In this document: positions 35,601 through 50,700 of the stretch, one piece after another
How positions within the stretch are numbered: position 1 is the first letter of the stretch
How the letters are laid out: every line of letters begins with the position of its first letter
Source of the DNA: Lineus longissimus
Taxonomy: Eukaryota; Nemertea; Pilidiophora; Heteronemertea; Lineidae
Direction: 5' to 3'
NCBI RefSeq assembly: GCF_910592395.1
Contig: NC_088309.1
Location: 10,044,501-10,108,500, forward strand
DNA: 64,000 nucleotides
Position numbers and translations under genes: made by a program
The notes under the pieces: model-generated
What the model was told of the DNA's origin: nothing
Database searches by the model: none
The model's input: only the letters and a program-made list of their open reading frames with translations

Positions 35601-38600
35601 TTCTGCATGAAATGAAGAAAAGGATTTAGTGATGGTTGGTTGAAGTGAAGAAGATGCTTCTATTCACACCGCAGATGAAATATGGCTGTATTTCGAGCGC
35701 AAATGTTTTCTGAATTACTCTCCTGAAGAACGTCCTGTCCGTGTAGATTATGAATCGTAATTTGACGCTAGTGTTTCCGTCGGCGGTGTTGATTAAATTT
35801 AATATCATCTTGTGCATATTCTCCGCGGGGAGATAACACTAGTAATTCAGGAACATCAGTCATAACGATGAATGGATGAAATGTAAAATTTGTCGTCATG
35901 ACAATGCTGCAGGAGATAGTTTGTGTTAAAATGTCAGAAACGACTTCCGAGGAGTTGAATTTATTGGCCTGATGACTGATGATGAAGTATAATTAGGCAA
36001 GAGTGATTTTCTTGCGAATTACATGCCGTTCACAGCCGTGTCTTGGTGAAGTCATTTCCTTACTTGATTAGGTGATTACACGCTGTTTTGACTCCAATGG
36101 ACATTCTGTTGTCGATATGATTGAATTATGAAGACCGTACTGATACGGATATTAGGTGGTAAGCGTGTTTAATCTTGATTGGTGAAGAAAGCATTAACTG
36201 GGGAGGGGGAAGGGGGCAAAAAGTGGGAATGTGTCAGCAAAGTGCCTTCCTATTTGAAAATGGGGTAAAAAATGCAGAGTTCCTTTCCTGATTCGTATTG
36301 TTGGAGGCCTGAAAAGGAAGATACTAGGTTCTGTTTGGCTTGGTGGTTGCAAAGATTTAGAGTTTGGAGACGGTTTATAAACCACATGCTGGACCTACAT
36401 GATTTTCAAAAGTGTGAATCTACCGCAATATCAAATACCCAGGGGATGAAATAGTCATGAAATCGTCAGCCATATCCTTCATTGAAGATGCCAACCATGT
36501 GCTGTTGTTAGTTGTTGGGTGAAACTACTTGGTGATAGAGCACACTCTGGAACTCTATCGTGACAGCATCTTTATTCAACCATTTCGATAATTCAATAAG
36601 CGTCAAGCCACCACGCTCATTCCTTGCCAATGAATCCTTGAGCAGTGCCAGATGATTCATGATAATACGCCTGGTGTACTTGAATTTATGGTCTGCGGTC
36701 GCCGACAATGGTAATTGATGATAATTCTCGAACATTGCGATATCTTATGCTTCAGAGAACTTTGCCATGTTGGCGGATGTGAAGCGTGGTGTGTAACGAG
36801 ATGTAAAACACCAGTTTCTTGAGAATCCTTTCCACGCAACTGAGATTTTGCAAGGTTTTTGCTTTGTGGCCAGCCCTTAAAATGCAGGATATTGCTCTTG
36901 TCAGAAGAGTGGTCCATGCGGCCTTGATGATATGATGATTCTACCGCATTGATGGCATTATTCTTGCGATTTGAGTACTTTTGGGCGTTGTGTCCCTTCT
37001 TAATCTTGGTAACATCGTTAATTCATTATCACATCCTACAATCGCCCTTTGTCAGCGATCCAACATGGCCGACAGTTGGCATGGTGGTGACCATGGCAAC
37101 TCACTAATGCCTCTGTCACCATGATTATATGATGAGAACATGATACGTATAGAATTCATCTGTCTCTTGGGAAATATATATATATTCATTTGCCAGAGTT
37201 GATATCTCTTCCTCACAAATGTTTGAAAAAGCTTTTCCCCCAACAGTAGTTGTATACAGCAATTGGGAAATTATATTCGACTTAAACTCTCCTGTTTCTC
37301 ATTCAGGAATGAATGGAGAGATCTATGTCATTGTAACCAACTTGAAATAAACTTCACTGTAAATAAAGGTTATAAGTAATCCCAGTGTTCACTCAAACAT
37401 CAAACTTTGTGATTTCTCAGGTTGCCAAACTTTTCTTTTATATAAACCTCACGGTGCCAACTCCCCCAATGTTCAGACAATCACCCCCATATTAAAGCGC
37501 ATGCTATGTTTATTTCACACTGCTTAGAAAATTATGATGTTATGATGCTATCATTTTGTTTTCAACCTCCAACAATATTTTTTCTCGTGTATTTTGGCTA
37601 ACTATTATATTTCAGAAACAAAGAAATTTGCTCAGAATAGATCACTAATTTCTTGCTCAACAATCTTTTTGTCAAACCAATATCTGGAGGTTATTTGAAT
37701 ATTTGTAGGTTATGGTGGCCAACAGTCTTGGGACTTTCAGGGTGAGTAATTTGATGGGACTGGACCGTGTAGTACATGTACTTTGACTCAATGAAAGTGA
37801 ACGAATGGCCTGTGCCACGCAATTATATACGGCAGTGGGATATGTGAAGATATTTTGCGGGGTACGGTGTCTGCTATCAATCTTATACACACAGCCCTTG
37901 TTGCCTCATATTGATGCTGGCGTTGGCTGATGTTGCAGAGATTCAGTCCATCATTTCCAAGCCGTTTTCTTATGTCTTTGAAGTAAATTTCTCTTATCCA
38001 CTTCTGTGAGACAAGAACAAAAATTTGAGATACAAAGTAATGTATGATGTGAACAATCCTGTACTCCTTGATATGGGCGGCGGAAACAACCAATATCGAT
38101 CTATCAATATCCAGAATCGTATTTTTGGCGAGATTACATCAAGGTTTAATGTGGTTCCTTTTTCCGTTGATGTAAAATCCTATGTGGGATAATTCTTTTC
38201 ATAATGTTCTCAATACATGTACATACTTTATTCAAAATTAATGTATTTTAGTTGGCTTTCCTAATTTGTGGTAGACTTTTTTCCTGGACATGCTTCTCGT
38301 TCAGATGGGAGAATATTTTGTTCTGTTCTGTTCTGCATACCATAACCTGCTTGACCCCCCCGCCCGCATGCTGTCATTTCTTCAAAGTAATAGATCCTCA
38401 CTCCATCTGTTGATTGTCTGTAAAGCAGGGAGTAAAACAACAAAAAAATATTTAATTTGTTTTGGTAGACTGTCAGTAAAACAATACAACATCTTGACCA
38501 CCAAGGCTAGTGCCTTCTTAATCTTTTTATAACCCTTTGGCAACATTTAGTTCCTGTACATCTGTATTTCTTTATGCATGCTCCCTTGTTTCTTGCCTTT

Positions 38601-38710
38601 ATTCTATCATCATAAATAATTGCTGCTTATTAATTTTTAGCTCAGCTGACTAAGTCAGCCGAGCTTGTCAAATAAGTTGTTCAGTGGCGTCCGTCTGTCC
38701 ATCCATCCAT

Positions 38711-38744
<34 letters not shown>

Positions 38745-41700
38745 GTTAAACCCATGGTGCACATTTTGTAACCGTAAGACCTAGAGACTTCAATTTTGCA
38801 TTTCTGGATACTTCTGATCAAACTCTACTTTCAAAACAAAATTTGTCGCCATTCGACCTACTTCCTGCGAGCGAGAGTGCATGAAGGAAACTGGCCTATA
38901 TCGGCCTAGGAGCAGCAGAATTAGTCGAAATATGCTCTAATATTAAGATAAAATTCTTGAAAATCTATTTTATTGAGAAAAAATTCAAAATTTTAACAGG
39001 AGAGGGCGCTACCTGCCTTTTAATTATTTCTGCCGATTCAAATTTCCGCCCGATGACGTCAGCCATCAATGAAGTCTCCTATTTGCCAGTTCTCAAAACA
39101 TGGCAGCTACACAACAAAAGCAGTAGCTCCAGGAATAAATCACTGTTCACTTCAGCTTCGTAATCGATTGTACCCCCACTTTATTGTGTTTTGTGTGGTG
39201 TTCCTATTCAATCAACGATGTAAGGCCTTATTATGTTGGTTTTAATTGAGAAGGTGCATTATAAGCGGCGTACGAAATACCGAAGCGGAGACAAAATGGC
39301 GGCATGTTGTTTACGCCTGGAGCTCAATGACACTCAAGTACCCAATTTTCTGCTTAAAAAGTAGTAGTCTGGTAGGCGATATTATCACTAGTTCGTTTCA
39401 GTGGTAGTCATAAGGTCGTTAGGGACTACTTTCAGAAATTAGTTCTTGAAAATTTGGCCACATTTCTGTGAAAACGATATCGGAAGTGCATGCTCTGTTC
39501 GCGATGACATCGCCGATGTATTTTGAAGTGGAGAATTCCCACAGTATGTGCAGTGAATTGGCATGATTCTGTTCGCCTATTAAGTTTTAGTTCTACGATT
39601 CTTTCATGAGTAAAAAGTAGACATTCTAAGCAATACAATAATGTCACTCCCATAAAAATTGATTGGAAATTGAGGGAGCTACGGCATTCTGTTCGTACAA
39701 TACCAAATGGCACATTTTAAAAAGCGCTCATTGGACAACGTAGGGAATCACCAGAAATGACGTCATCGCTGGTCTAAATAGAAAACTACGGTGGCGCAGT
39801 AGAGCACAAGAAAAGGTTTAGCATGAACTTCGTCATGCAAGCTTCAGCAACAAAACGATTTCTCATGAATGATTTATTTGATCATCATCAGCTTGTTTCC
39901 CCTGATAGGTAAAAAAATGATTTACAATTTCCATCAAAGTTTTCTATTTTGTGTATAGTCACATGTTATTTAACTGGCAAGGAGCCAAGCAGTTTTGAAT
40001 ATTCGCGGGAAAATACTTCGTACTTGTAAACGAGGCTATGACAATGAGTATCCTCATTCATGGCATAAACTTCATGTTTCGGTAAATAGTTTCATACGAT
40101 GATTTCACCCGAATTATGGTCGGGATTGAGGAATGAACAGTGGCATAATTATGTCAACCAAAAACATTGGTACCGTAGTGAACGCAAAAGGATATCAAAT
40201 ACCATCGAGCATGCCATTTTCATGCATAATGAACTGAACACCGGGAAGATATTAATGATATTAACTCAGCTGAGCGCCAGGCCCTTGGGCCTCTTGTTTT
40301 ATTTAGGTACCAAGCTGTCTGCACCACTGATCTGGATTTGGACTATTGTTTTGCTGTTGTTTTCATGGAGTTCTATCAAAAATTTGAGAAAAGTCACTTT
40401 AGACCTTTAAAGTGCATTTACAACACCCACAAGGCCTTGAGAATTATATGATATGAATCTGATGCCGTCATAATGCCACGTGTCACCGACCGTTATCCCA
40501 TTGTTTGTGATGAAACTGATTCAGAACCTTCGGGGTTTCTGAGCATAAAAACATTATTTTCACTCGCTGAATTAAAAAGCCTTTGAAACGAGAGTATATG
40601 AAATAAAACACCCAACTTGGCTCCACACCTTTATTGTGTTAAAATTAGACCATATTGCAAAGGTTGCTTGTTACATTATTAATTAGCCATAATATATTAC
40701 GTTGTTTTATTAATAAGCATGCACAATGGACCACGGGTCTGAAGGGAAACTCAAATAGGCAGGCGCAATATCACCGCAGGGTGTACGTATATATACAATG
40801 TGCGTATTATGTTAGGGATAATTTTCCGGAACAAAGGACTCACCTGGTGGAGAACAAATTACTGGTCCCGATGACAAAAACCTGCTGGTCCCTGACAGTG
40901 CCTGTCCCATCTCCTCACCCCAAAACATACACTGGTGTAGCCTAACCCGCAATTTACTCACATTGTGCCCGGTGATCATCAGATGTTTTCTGCCATTGGG
41001 TGTGAAGCTCGAGGTGTCAAGATCCTCCCTGTCCTTCTGTCCAGGGGGAGATGGGGGATCCGAGTGCAGTCAAATGAAAATGACTCATATTTAGATGATG
41101 ATCTTGCAAACCATCCTTGCTTCTGTGGGTTAGATTCAAAAACGTTTCACCTTTGCTCATATAGGTGGTATTATGAGCAAGTTGATATCCTCCCCTTCAT
41201 TTTTGCACTTGTGAATAGCATTTTGTAGATTTTGATGAACTTTCAGTTTCATTTTTTCTGGCTGCCTGAGATTTTGAACTTTTGGTAAAAGTAAGGCATT
41301 TGGTCATAAGACAAAACAGCGTTTTAAAATGTTCCGCCTGAAGTGAGTAACATGTCCTAACTGCAACCTGGAGTGATATATACCCAACTGAAAGAGCTGC
41401 CCTTCAACTAACTCTGCCTGTGGAATTACCTCGACAAGTTTTGAAATTTTAATGGGGACTGCTGCATGATGGTGATTCATGCATGCAGCCAGGGCATTAT
41501 GTTCCAATCAAATGTGTGCTGTGAATTATTAAAATCTTTTCCACTTTTCAAAATTGATTTGGATTTTCAATATGGCTAGCATGGTTACACTTAATTGCCT
41601 GGTATATTCTACAGCTGTTTCTATATAACACTGTGCACAACCTAGAGCATGTTACGCATACCTGTTTTAACGTCAAGCCTGTGAAAAATCAAACGAGTAC

Positions 41701-44700
41701 ATGTATGAATTTCGCTACAGATAAGTTTTAATGTTGCATGCTCCGAGAAGGTTATTTATGAACAGAACTGCTTGATGTTCTCTGCTAGAGGCTAGATGCT
41801 GTTTTAACTTTTATATGTTCGTACAACTGGTATTTAGAATCTCTGTCCTTGGATTTTCCATGGTAACTGTGTCAAAAATTGCTGTGTTCTTGAGTAAATC
41901 TATGCTCTTATTTCTAGTGGCATGGTACCCAACACCCATTCATCATTACCATCATCGAACTTTTATTTTGGGTAAATCTGGGATGGATGCGTCGTAAGTT
42001 CTCGTATAACTTGGGTGTGGTCGAATAAAATCATATTCACGAGGTATCAACTGAGGCACTTCTCATCAATTATGGGATATCGATTGAGTGCTGGTTTGCA
42101 AAATCAAATGTTTTATCGCTTATGACTGTGATGATTGTTCTCCTGGCGAACATTTGAAACCTGATTGCTCTTGTGAAGGAAAACTAGAGTGTACAATTTG
42201 AAAAATCTCACCAAATTTTTTTGCTGCAGTGGAATTTCTTTTTGATATAAGATTATAATGAGAAAAGCCTGTATAGGAGCATCAAATTTTAAATTGAGCC
42301 TTTCGCTCAGCAGATTCTTACTAAAAGCTCCTTTGTAGTAATGGCGATATGCCATCCCTAATGGAATCTGAAATTGAAGATTTACAAATCGATTTGATTT
42401 GTCCAGACCATGTGTACATCTCCTTGTGCCTGTTAGTCGGCAGCGGTATGTCAACACTGGAAGACGTCTGAGGGGTGATGAAGAGGCTTGGAGTGGTTGA
42501 CAATCCTATAGATATACCATTTAATAAAGCACTGCCTCGAGTGCGTTCTCCAATAATCCTATTATATATGACAGATGAATCTCAATTGATTTTATAAAGG
42601 CAGCGTCTTTGGAGATGTGGCTAATTGTTTTGTCTTTAATTTCATAATTTCCTTGAGATTTTCTTCAGATCTGGTTTTGTAAGTTTTGATTTGAAGTGAT
42701 GTTTTGTTTCTTCTCTGTTTCTTTTCTTGTCATTTGACGTTCCACAGCTCTGTAAGTTATTTCCATTGCCCTATCGATTATAAGTTACAGATGAAGCTTT
42801 TAAGTTTGATTATGTAACATAAGTGTGCTTGGCTGCAGAGTACAGACTGGCGAATGTGTACCCAAAACTGGGCAACGTTTGTACATTGTAACATTCTATT
42901 TGATATTAGCTCAAAAACCTTGCAAATATTTTCTTTCTCAAAGCAGACCAATCACCAGTGCCATTTACAGCTACAAAAAATATTTACCAAGTGCAGTTAC
43001 AAAGCATTCTTCTTGGTTCCTGATAAACCGTGGATAAAACCTGTGTTCACATGCTCTGAACTGGTTGTCAGGGATGTTGATTGGTTTCTAAGGAAGCTTG
43101 ATTGTCATTCATTTGATCCATTCCAATCCAAGTACACTCGAACCTACAGTATATCTATATACTGTATACATCATGTTTAGATCTTCTTAATGAAGTATGA
43201 TTTACGCTGATGAAGTTGACTCTTACCGCTATGGAGAGCGTACTATCGGCAGATATTGGAAACGTCAGCTATATTGACCCTGTTGAACAATTACCTGGGC
43301 TTTAATGAGTCTTATTGATTTTTCACCATAGACCAATGGCATGCTGCCATGCAGGAGTTGATTATTAGTCTCTGCTACCTGTGTGCCGGAAGCAGGAGGT
43401 CGAATTCTCATGCTCGTTAGTGTTAGTGTTAGACGGTGACCACGGCACCGTAGCAAGGAGCTGCTACCATTGGTTGGTATACTCTCATCGTGAGCGCCAA
43501 AGTGTGGAGCACGGATCAGTGTTTATGGTTCAGTACCAGCCACTGAGGCCTCTGTGTTAAATGTAGTACAAGGGTATTTCAATATCACCAAGATAACCAC
43601 TTTGAAAGTGACTGGGGCAGATATTCTTGGATTGTTTCAACAAACTTATCAAGACCATGATAGAATTCCATGCAGGTAATGTGAATATTTTCCCTGTGTG
43701 AAGTTTCCCTTATTTGTTTGAATGTGTTCTTGGCAGATTTCTATTAAATCTTTTTTCAGTTTTTCCAGTCTGAGTATATTTTTTCACAATTTTTATTTTC
43801 GCAAATGCAGGTTATTCCCAAAATTCACGAAAGTTAAATACCCGCAAAAATTTGATGGTCTACAGTATGTTTGAAATCAAATCGTCATAGCAGTCGCGCA
43901 AGCCATGCGCTCCATGACGTCCCCGACGTCCCCATGACTCAGTTTCCTTTGCAGCCCTGTGAAGACTCTGCATGTCATAACTATTGCTGACTTCATGCGT
44001 GGATGCCAGATTCCGTCTGCTTTGGTTGAAGATTTACATGAGGAATCGCGTTTCTGGAGTGCATAGCCTTCATGTAGCCCTCTCTCGTGTTCAATGTAGC
44101 CTTCCCTCCCCTGATCTCCCGTGACTCAGTCACCATTGGAGCCCTGATAGTGCATGTCACATCGCTACTAGCTGCTCAGATCATGAATGCATGCACGCAT
44201 CATATAAACCACACAAAGGTCTTCTCACCACCCACCATCCTCATCAATTCTTTGGCGCAGTAAATTAAATTTTCAGATTCCTTTGGTTCCCAGGAGACTG
44301 ATTGAGGAGAATTGGCTGTAGACTGGCGAAGTGTCAAGACGTCTGCTTTCTCCTGTAATAATAGTCTGTTCATGAATAAGCCGACAACATTTGAATGTTT
44401 TAGACCACTCAATTAAAAGTAATTGTTAACATTTGAAATGGTCTAGTTGAAGCCTGAGTCTTTAGAGTTGATTTATTTTTGTGGATTTTGCAAAATAACC
44501 ATGATACGTGTATGGGAAATAACCTTAATTTGCAAAATGCCTTCAATTCACGAAGAAAAAAGTCTGCTCAGACAAAAGGAGGGAAATTCTTTAATCTAGC
44601 GATATAGCGATCGTGAAAATTTCTTGTATTCAGAAATTTGGCAGTTAACAGTAGATGCATGTGATCATGGCGCTAGTACTTGACGAGTTGAGGATGATTT

Positions 44701-47700
44701 TTCAAAGCATTATAGGCTATTGACTCCTCTCGTCCAAGGGCTAATAGCTCCAGGCTTGGGTGTGGTGCTCGTTACCTGATCAAGTTCAATCGCCGCTCAC
44801 ATGGAAAATATCAAGTTAGTAGTATAGTTTTCCCTTTGAGTTGATCAAGTTTCACGGAGTGCTGCCGGCTGGGGGTGGTACGCGTTGCAGTGTATAATCA
44901 TGCTTGGCTTTTTCATCATGTTTGTAAGGTCGTTGGCTTGTAATAACATACACTGTAGGGTGGGTGCCTTTTTCAGAGATATAATTGGACTTCAGATTGG
45001 TTTGATGATCGGTTTGTTAGTCACATATATCATTGGTTGGCGATGGGTATAAAATATTGGCGCGCCTTTCTCTCTGCCATTTGAACGATGTCGCTGTTGG
45101 GAGTATGAGTTTCTGATTGGCTGATAGGAGTATCAATATCACGTAATGGATTTAAGGGAATTTTCGTGGAAATTTTCGGAATTTAATATTACTTGCCTTC
45201 AGTCTCTCCATGGTGGTGGACTTGGCCAGCTTTGGATTTATCCTCAAAATAACATGGTAAGATTCTATCTTAGTTCTGTCTGAATTGTGTGTGGTTTGTA
45301 AACCTCATAATGTTTGATTCTAGAGTTTAGAGATGTATATGTGAGTCAAAGTTGGTATTTTGGACTTTTGTTATCGCATTTCTTGAAAAGGTGCACCTCT
45401 AGAAATGTTATCCTATTTCGTTTATTCTATCGACCTTAAAATATGATGACAAATTGGTACACTCCGCTTCTTTATCTTTTCATACAAATTTATCTTGAAC
45501 TGAATAGCATGCGCACAATTTCAAAGGTATATTATTGAATAATACATAAAGCTGATGCAAACTTTGAAAGTTTGATATCGAAAACTAATATTTATCACGA
45601 CATGATCGCATTATTGCTGCCTGGGAATTACCTGTGGCTCATTTTCCTTTCATCCTGTGAAACCTGTAGGATGTTCCTCTTTACAAGTATCGCCAAATTC
45701 GATCCATTTCAGTACAATTTGGGAAAATACCGATAACGATTATTGTGAGTACTTATTAGCTGATTAAGTAGCATATGAAAATTCCCCGATCATTCATACG
45801 GCATGAATTCTTTCTCTTAGCTAAAACGTCTATTGTACACCTTTATTGATTTCGATTAGTGCCGAAAATCTATCTTTCTGTTGGGTTCGAGTGCGTCTAC
45901 CGACCTGCAGCATGATAATCCATAACCCAGAAGCCCACCAACCAAAAATATGCCGTATTAAAATTACATGGTGTATTGCGAGCATATGGCTAGGTATTGT
46001 TTGTTTCATTAGGTGATTGGCAGAGTGGTTTTCTTGTTAAACACTGCAACATTGCCATTAGGATATCATAAATTGGGAATGGCTGTTCCAATCATTGGAG
46101 ACCCCCTCTGCTAACGAATTTATTAAAGCGTATGCCCGATTGTGACAATTTTTTGTCAACTGCTGATGAGCGCAATATTGTGTTATAATACAAGTGATTT
46201 TGTCACCTCTTTGTTTCATCAATTTTTTTGGTTAGATTTTTCCAGATTCTGCCAATTTGCAATGCCAACATGGCGAGGTATTGTAAATGTGTCACCTTGA
46301 GGTGCTAATGACCCTAAATGCGATGATGCAGCCAACAATACCCATTTGACAATGCATTATGCAAATGATTGTTTGCTGGCAAGGTGGACCGATACTTTGA
46401 TGACAAAGGCTGGCATCACGTCCCCGGTAGCAGTCCTCGGGGTACATTGTAAATGCCACTTGTTCACGCGACCCTGTTGGAGGCGGTAGTGTCAGTAACA
46501 AAGATGCTGGATCGGAGGTCGGTAGAGAATGGATGACGAGTGGGATTTTTCAGATTTGGAAACTTTCAGGAATCAATCGGCAACATTGTTTTGTTTGATC
46601 ACCATCATTATGCAGGTTTGTCTTGTGAAGCTGTGTTTCTGTTTTATTTTCGAAAAGATTAACTTGCTTTTAATTGCAAGGAAACCGTTTAAGTTGCCGG
46701 TCAGTTGAAGTTGAACATTACTGGTACATTTGATGATGGTGAGGATTACTTCTGTGAAGCTTGAAAGGAATTCAACCCTAGATCTCTTGTGCTAGCATTC
46801 TTCTAAACCCATCACAGCATCGTCCAATCTCCATTTATAAAATCACTATTTCTGACTATACAGTCAGGGGATGTTTCACAGTTTCATAGTTACGCCAGCC
46901 TCCAGTTCAACCTTGTGATTCATCATACCTGAACGACTTTTTTTCGCCCATCTTTCAAATCTCTCCCGAGACACACACGTTAAGACAGCATCACATTTAT
47001 CTACAGCCCTATAGCAGCAGGTGATCATGTTCAGACCGACCAGCATTTGTTGACGGTTTCTATGGCGACATAATTGATTGTACATCTTCTCCTTGGGGAG
47101 GTTTTCTCGTTTCACCCGTATCTGTCGTTGATACGTTGACTGTGTCATTTGCTCAGGTATGCTGGTCGTGCTTTTGTCAATTTTCACTATGTTCTGATTC
47201 ATTGAAAGCATTTTGCTATTGATGTGTTCTTTTTGTCTTCTTTTGATCCGTTTTGATTCAAATAATCAGTGTATTCTTTGGGTTTGATTTGGACTTGGAC
47301 TTTTCTTCAGAAGACAGAGAATTAAAGAAAATCCTTGGTTTTTGTGGCTATATCAAAGCGAGAGGTTGTATCCTGAAATATAATAAATAAATATAAATAT
47401 AGAATTTGTAAAGCGCCTTTCCAGGTCACCCTGCTCAAAGCGCTACCTCCTCTATTTTTTGAAGTGAAGATTAAACAAGTGTGTTTTAAGAAGGGATTTG
47501 AATTGGATGAGGGTCTCAGCCGATGTAATTGCTTTGGGGAGTCGATTCCAGAGATAAGGGGCAGCCACGGAGAAACTGCGATCCCCGTACTTTGATTTTG
47601 AGCAAGGTACAGGGAGACACTTTGAACAGGATGACCTAGTAAGGCACCCACCTTCGTTACGCTGACATGTTCTTTGGTCGGCATTTTTTTCCTCTGAAAC

Positions 47701-50700
47701 ATGAAGTACTGCAGTAGAGAGAGGCAAAGTGTGCCTCTCAGTTATTTTGACTGAATCTACATGTAAGATATTGACACTAATTGACACTTGAGAAATTCAA
47801 GAGTCCTCGATGCCACTTGGTATTTTATCAAGAATGGGGCTACTTGTATTGAAAATGTAAAAATGTTGTCTTAAATAGCTGACATGGCCGTTTTGCAAAT
47901 CATTGCTTATCCGTCCCTTGGAGCTGTCTATACCCACCTGAACCTTAGAACCTAATTCAAGGGTATTCTGTATCATCATTAATAGTGCAATTTTAGATTA
48001 ATTAGCTCGTATGGTATAAGTCTCATTGATTAATTAATATGTAATTAGACCCAGTTAAGCCTCGTAGATTGTGTTTTCCCTTCGTGTGTAGACTCAACGT
48101 GTGTGACAGACTGGCTTGGAGGCAATTGGCATAGAAAATGGCTCTCTTGTTCTCAGTGGGTCTCTTGTTGGTTTGGTTGTCTTGGAAATGCATCTTTGCA
48201 TTCTGTGCATTATCCCTGTATACTGGAGCTGGTGCAAGCAAAAAAATTGTTTTGTGTTTCCTTGATTAGTTTGATTTTCATTACAGCATGATTTGTCTTG
48301 TTGTCCACAGTTACTGATACAGTTGAACCTCCCTTAGCGGACACCTCTCTATTAAGGACACTAGTTTTGGTCCCAAATTGCTAGTTTCTATTCAATTCGG
48401 CCTCTCTAATCAGGACACCTCTCTATTAAGGACAGCACTTGTCAGTCCTGATGGTGTCCGTAATAGAGGTTCTACTGTACTTTTTTTTGCTTTCTCTGAG
48501 CTATGATCAGCAGTAAATACGCAATAAGTCGTTTCTTATGACTCAAGGTGTCTTTATCTTTATCTTTTTAGGTCAGAAACGCAAGCGAGAGGGTGACGAC
48601 TATGGTACCGACTCCAAGCGAAGAAATGACGACAGCGAGGAAAAGATTCCCGACTCGACCAAATATGAGTTGCGGATATTACTCCAGACGAAGGTATGAA
48701 TTAGGATTTTCTTTGTAAAATTATTCATAAATTGGGCTTATCTTTAAAAAACGTATCATGAATTTTGATCTCTCTCAAAGAATGTTAATGCAACAGACAT
48801 GAAATAATCACACAGCATTATCTCCTTCAGTAAAGTACACTTAATTGCAGCGTTAGGACTTTCAAATGTCAACTTTGCTGCTTTCTGTCGATGGAGCAAC
48901 TCTTTATACTAAAAAGCAGTGAAGCTTTTGTGACATTTGGTCAAATCTTCCAAAGCAATGAATCTCCCAAATTTAGATAAACAAGATATTGTATTTTCTT
49001 CTTCAGAATGCTGGTGCTGTGATCGGGAAGGGTGGGGAGAACATCGCCAATCTGAGATCTAAGGTATGCTCGTCTCAGCTAGGATAGTGACCGATCAAAT
49101 CATGACATGATGTCCGATTATCACACAAATGCGGCACTATTTGTGTCTTATAGTTAGAACTGTGTGATTTTGCTAGATTGTCGCAACCCCTTTAAGAGCA
49201 GTTTGATGTAAAATGGAATATTACTGGTCGAACTGATGTTGCCGTCTTTAATTTTGTGTTGTCAGATGATAAGTCATGACCATGTTGCTGTTGCCTTTGC
49301 CCCTTGACTTGTTGGCAAGGATGGTTTAATAACGTTGCAAGCAGAACATGATTGTTGAGAAATAACCAGTCCAGACGCCCTAGACCAGTGTAGAATTCAA
49401 ATATTGAATTGATAAGACAGTGAACTTACAGTTTTGGTCAAAAGTAACATTTCTTGTGGAGTGTAGCATTTCGAATGTTCTACATTCTGCTGTCGTGTCT
49501 GGGTGTATGTTTTGGAGACACTGCCTGACGATGCAGACCACGCCAAGGACCCCTTGGGGCCATATTGTTGATGAATGCACGCAAGACCAATTCCGTGCAG
49601 GTTTCTAGAATGTGGTGTTGCGGGAACGTTGCGCAGAACAAGGGATGATACTTCTGGCCAGAACTGTCCTTTCATTTATTCATGATAGTTGCATCATCCC
49701 ATCATCGATCATGATTGCGTGAGATATATGATTGACCGAACAATGAAACCTAAGGAACGATCCAGTATTGTTTGTGTAATTTCAGTGTTTTATGTTATTT
49801 GCCAAATTACGTGGTTTATTCATCATGAGAAAACAAACCACATGAAATTTGTTTACTTCCATGTTTTGTTTTATTTGTTTTGTCTCATATTTGTCTATTT
49901 CTGTTTGTCATCTAGTCGTTTGTATATTACGTGATTAGTTCCAGAGGATTCTCTGAATAGATAGATATAAAGCCAAGAGAAAAACTACTAGATTCATACA
50001 TTGTTCATAATAGACAATAGAATCAGTCGATACCACATTCAAATCCTTTGTCTGTTTTTGTCCAACTTAACTTGAATGCTGTCAACAAATTAAGGCCTGA
50101 TTTCTATTGAAATTGATGCTGACGTAACCATATATGAACAAAGATAAGTTTGGATGGATTTTCTCGTTGTCACCTGATGAAATTTTGATGAGACTTCAAC
50201 TTTTTTCTTGCGGAAAATTCTAGAGGAAGAGAAATGGTGTTTGAAATTCTTTTTGTGTTCTTATGTTTGGGGTTGTGATGCAATCGTGTAGCCGCAGGCT
50301 TGGCAAATATGTTGTCCCCATGTCAATACTAATGCTGAATGTTTATTAAAGAAACAATTGGTGATCAAAAGACTGCTTGATATTGAATGATAAATGATGA
50401 AAAAAGATGATTTTAAGCCAGTCATACTTCTGTATTCTATTATATATTATGAACAATAGCTGTGTGAACTTTTTGGACAAACTTTTATTTGTCAAGCTGA
50501 ACCTTTATGTCATTTGATGAAAGGAAAAATATAATTCAAAAGTTTCTGAATTTTAGTGATATGAGTTAAATGTTATAGAATCATTTCAAAGGAAGGCTTC
50601 ATCATTTTAATTGAAATGGTTTATTGACTTGAGGCTCTGAAGAAAATGATATTCTCGTGCCGTCACCTTGTTTGAGTTCTACTATGTAAGCAATAAGTGA

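Noticed and set aside
43148-43167. 20-bp palindrome acagtatatctatatactgt
   Set aside because: It is an AT-rich simple palindrome with no context to suggest function.
45880-45910. tRNA B-box-like sequence (ggttcgagtgc)
   Set aside because: There is no A box or cloverleaf around it. No tRNA, rRNA or CRISPR array was found anywhere in the window.
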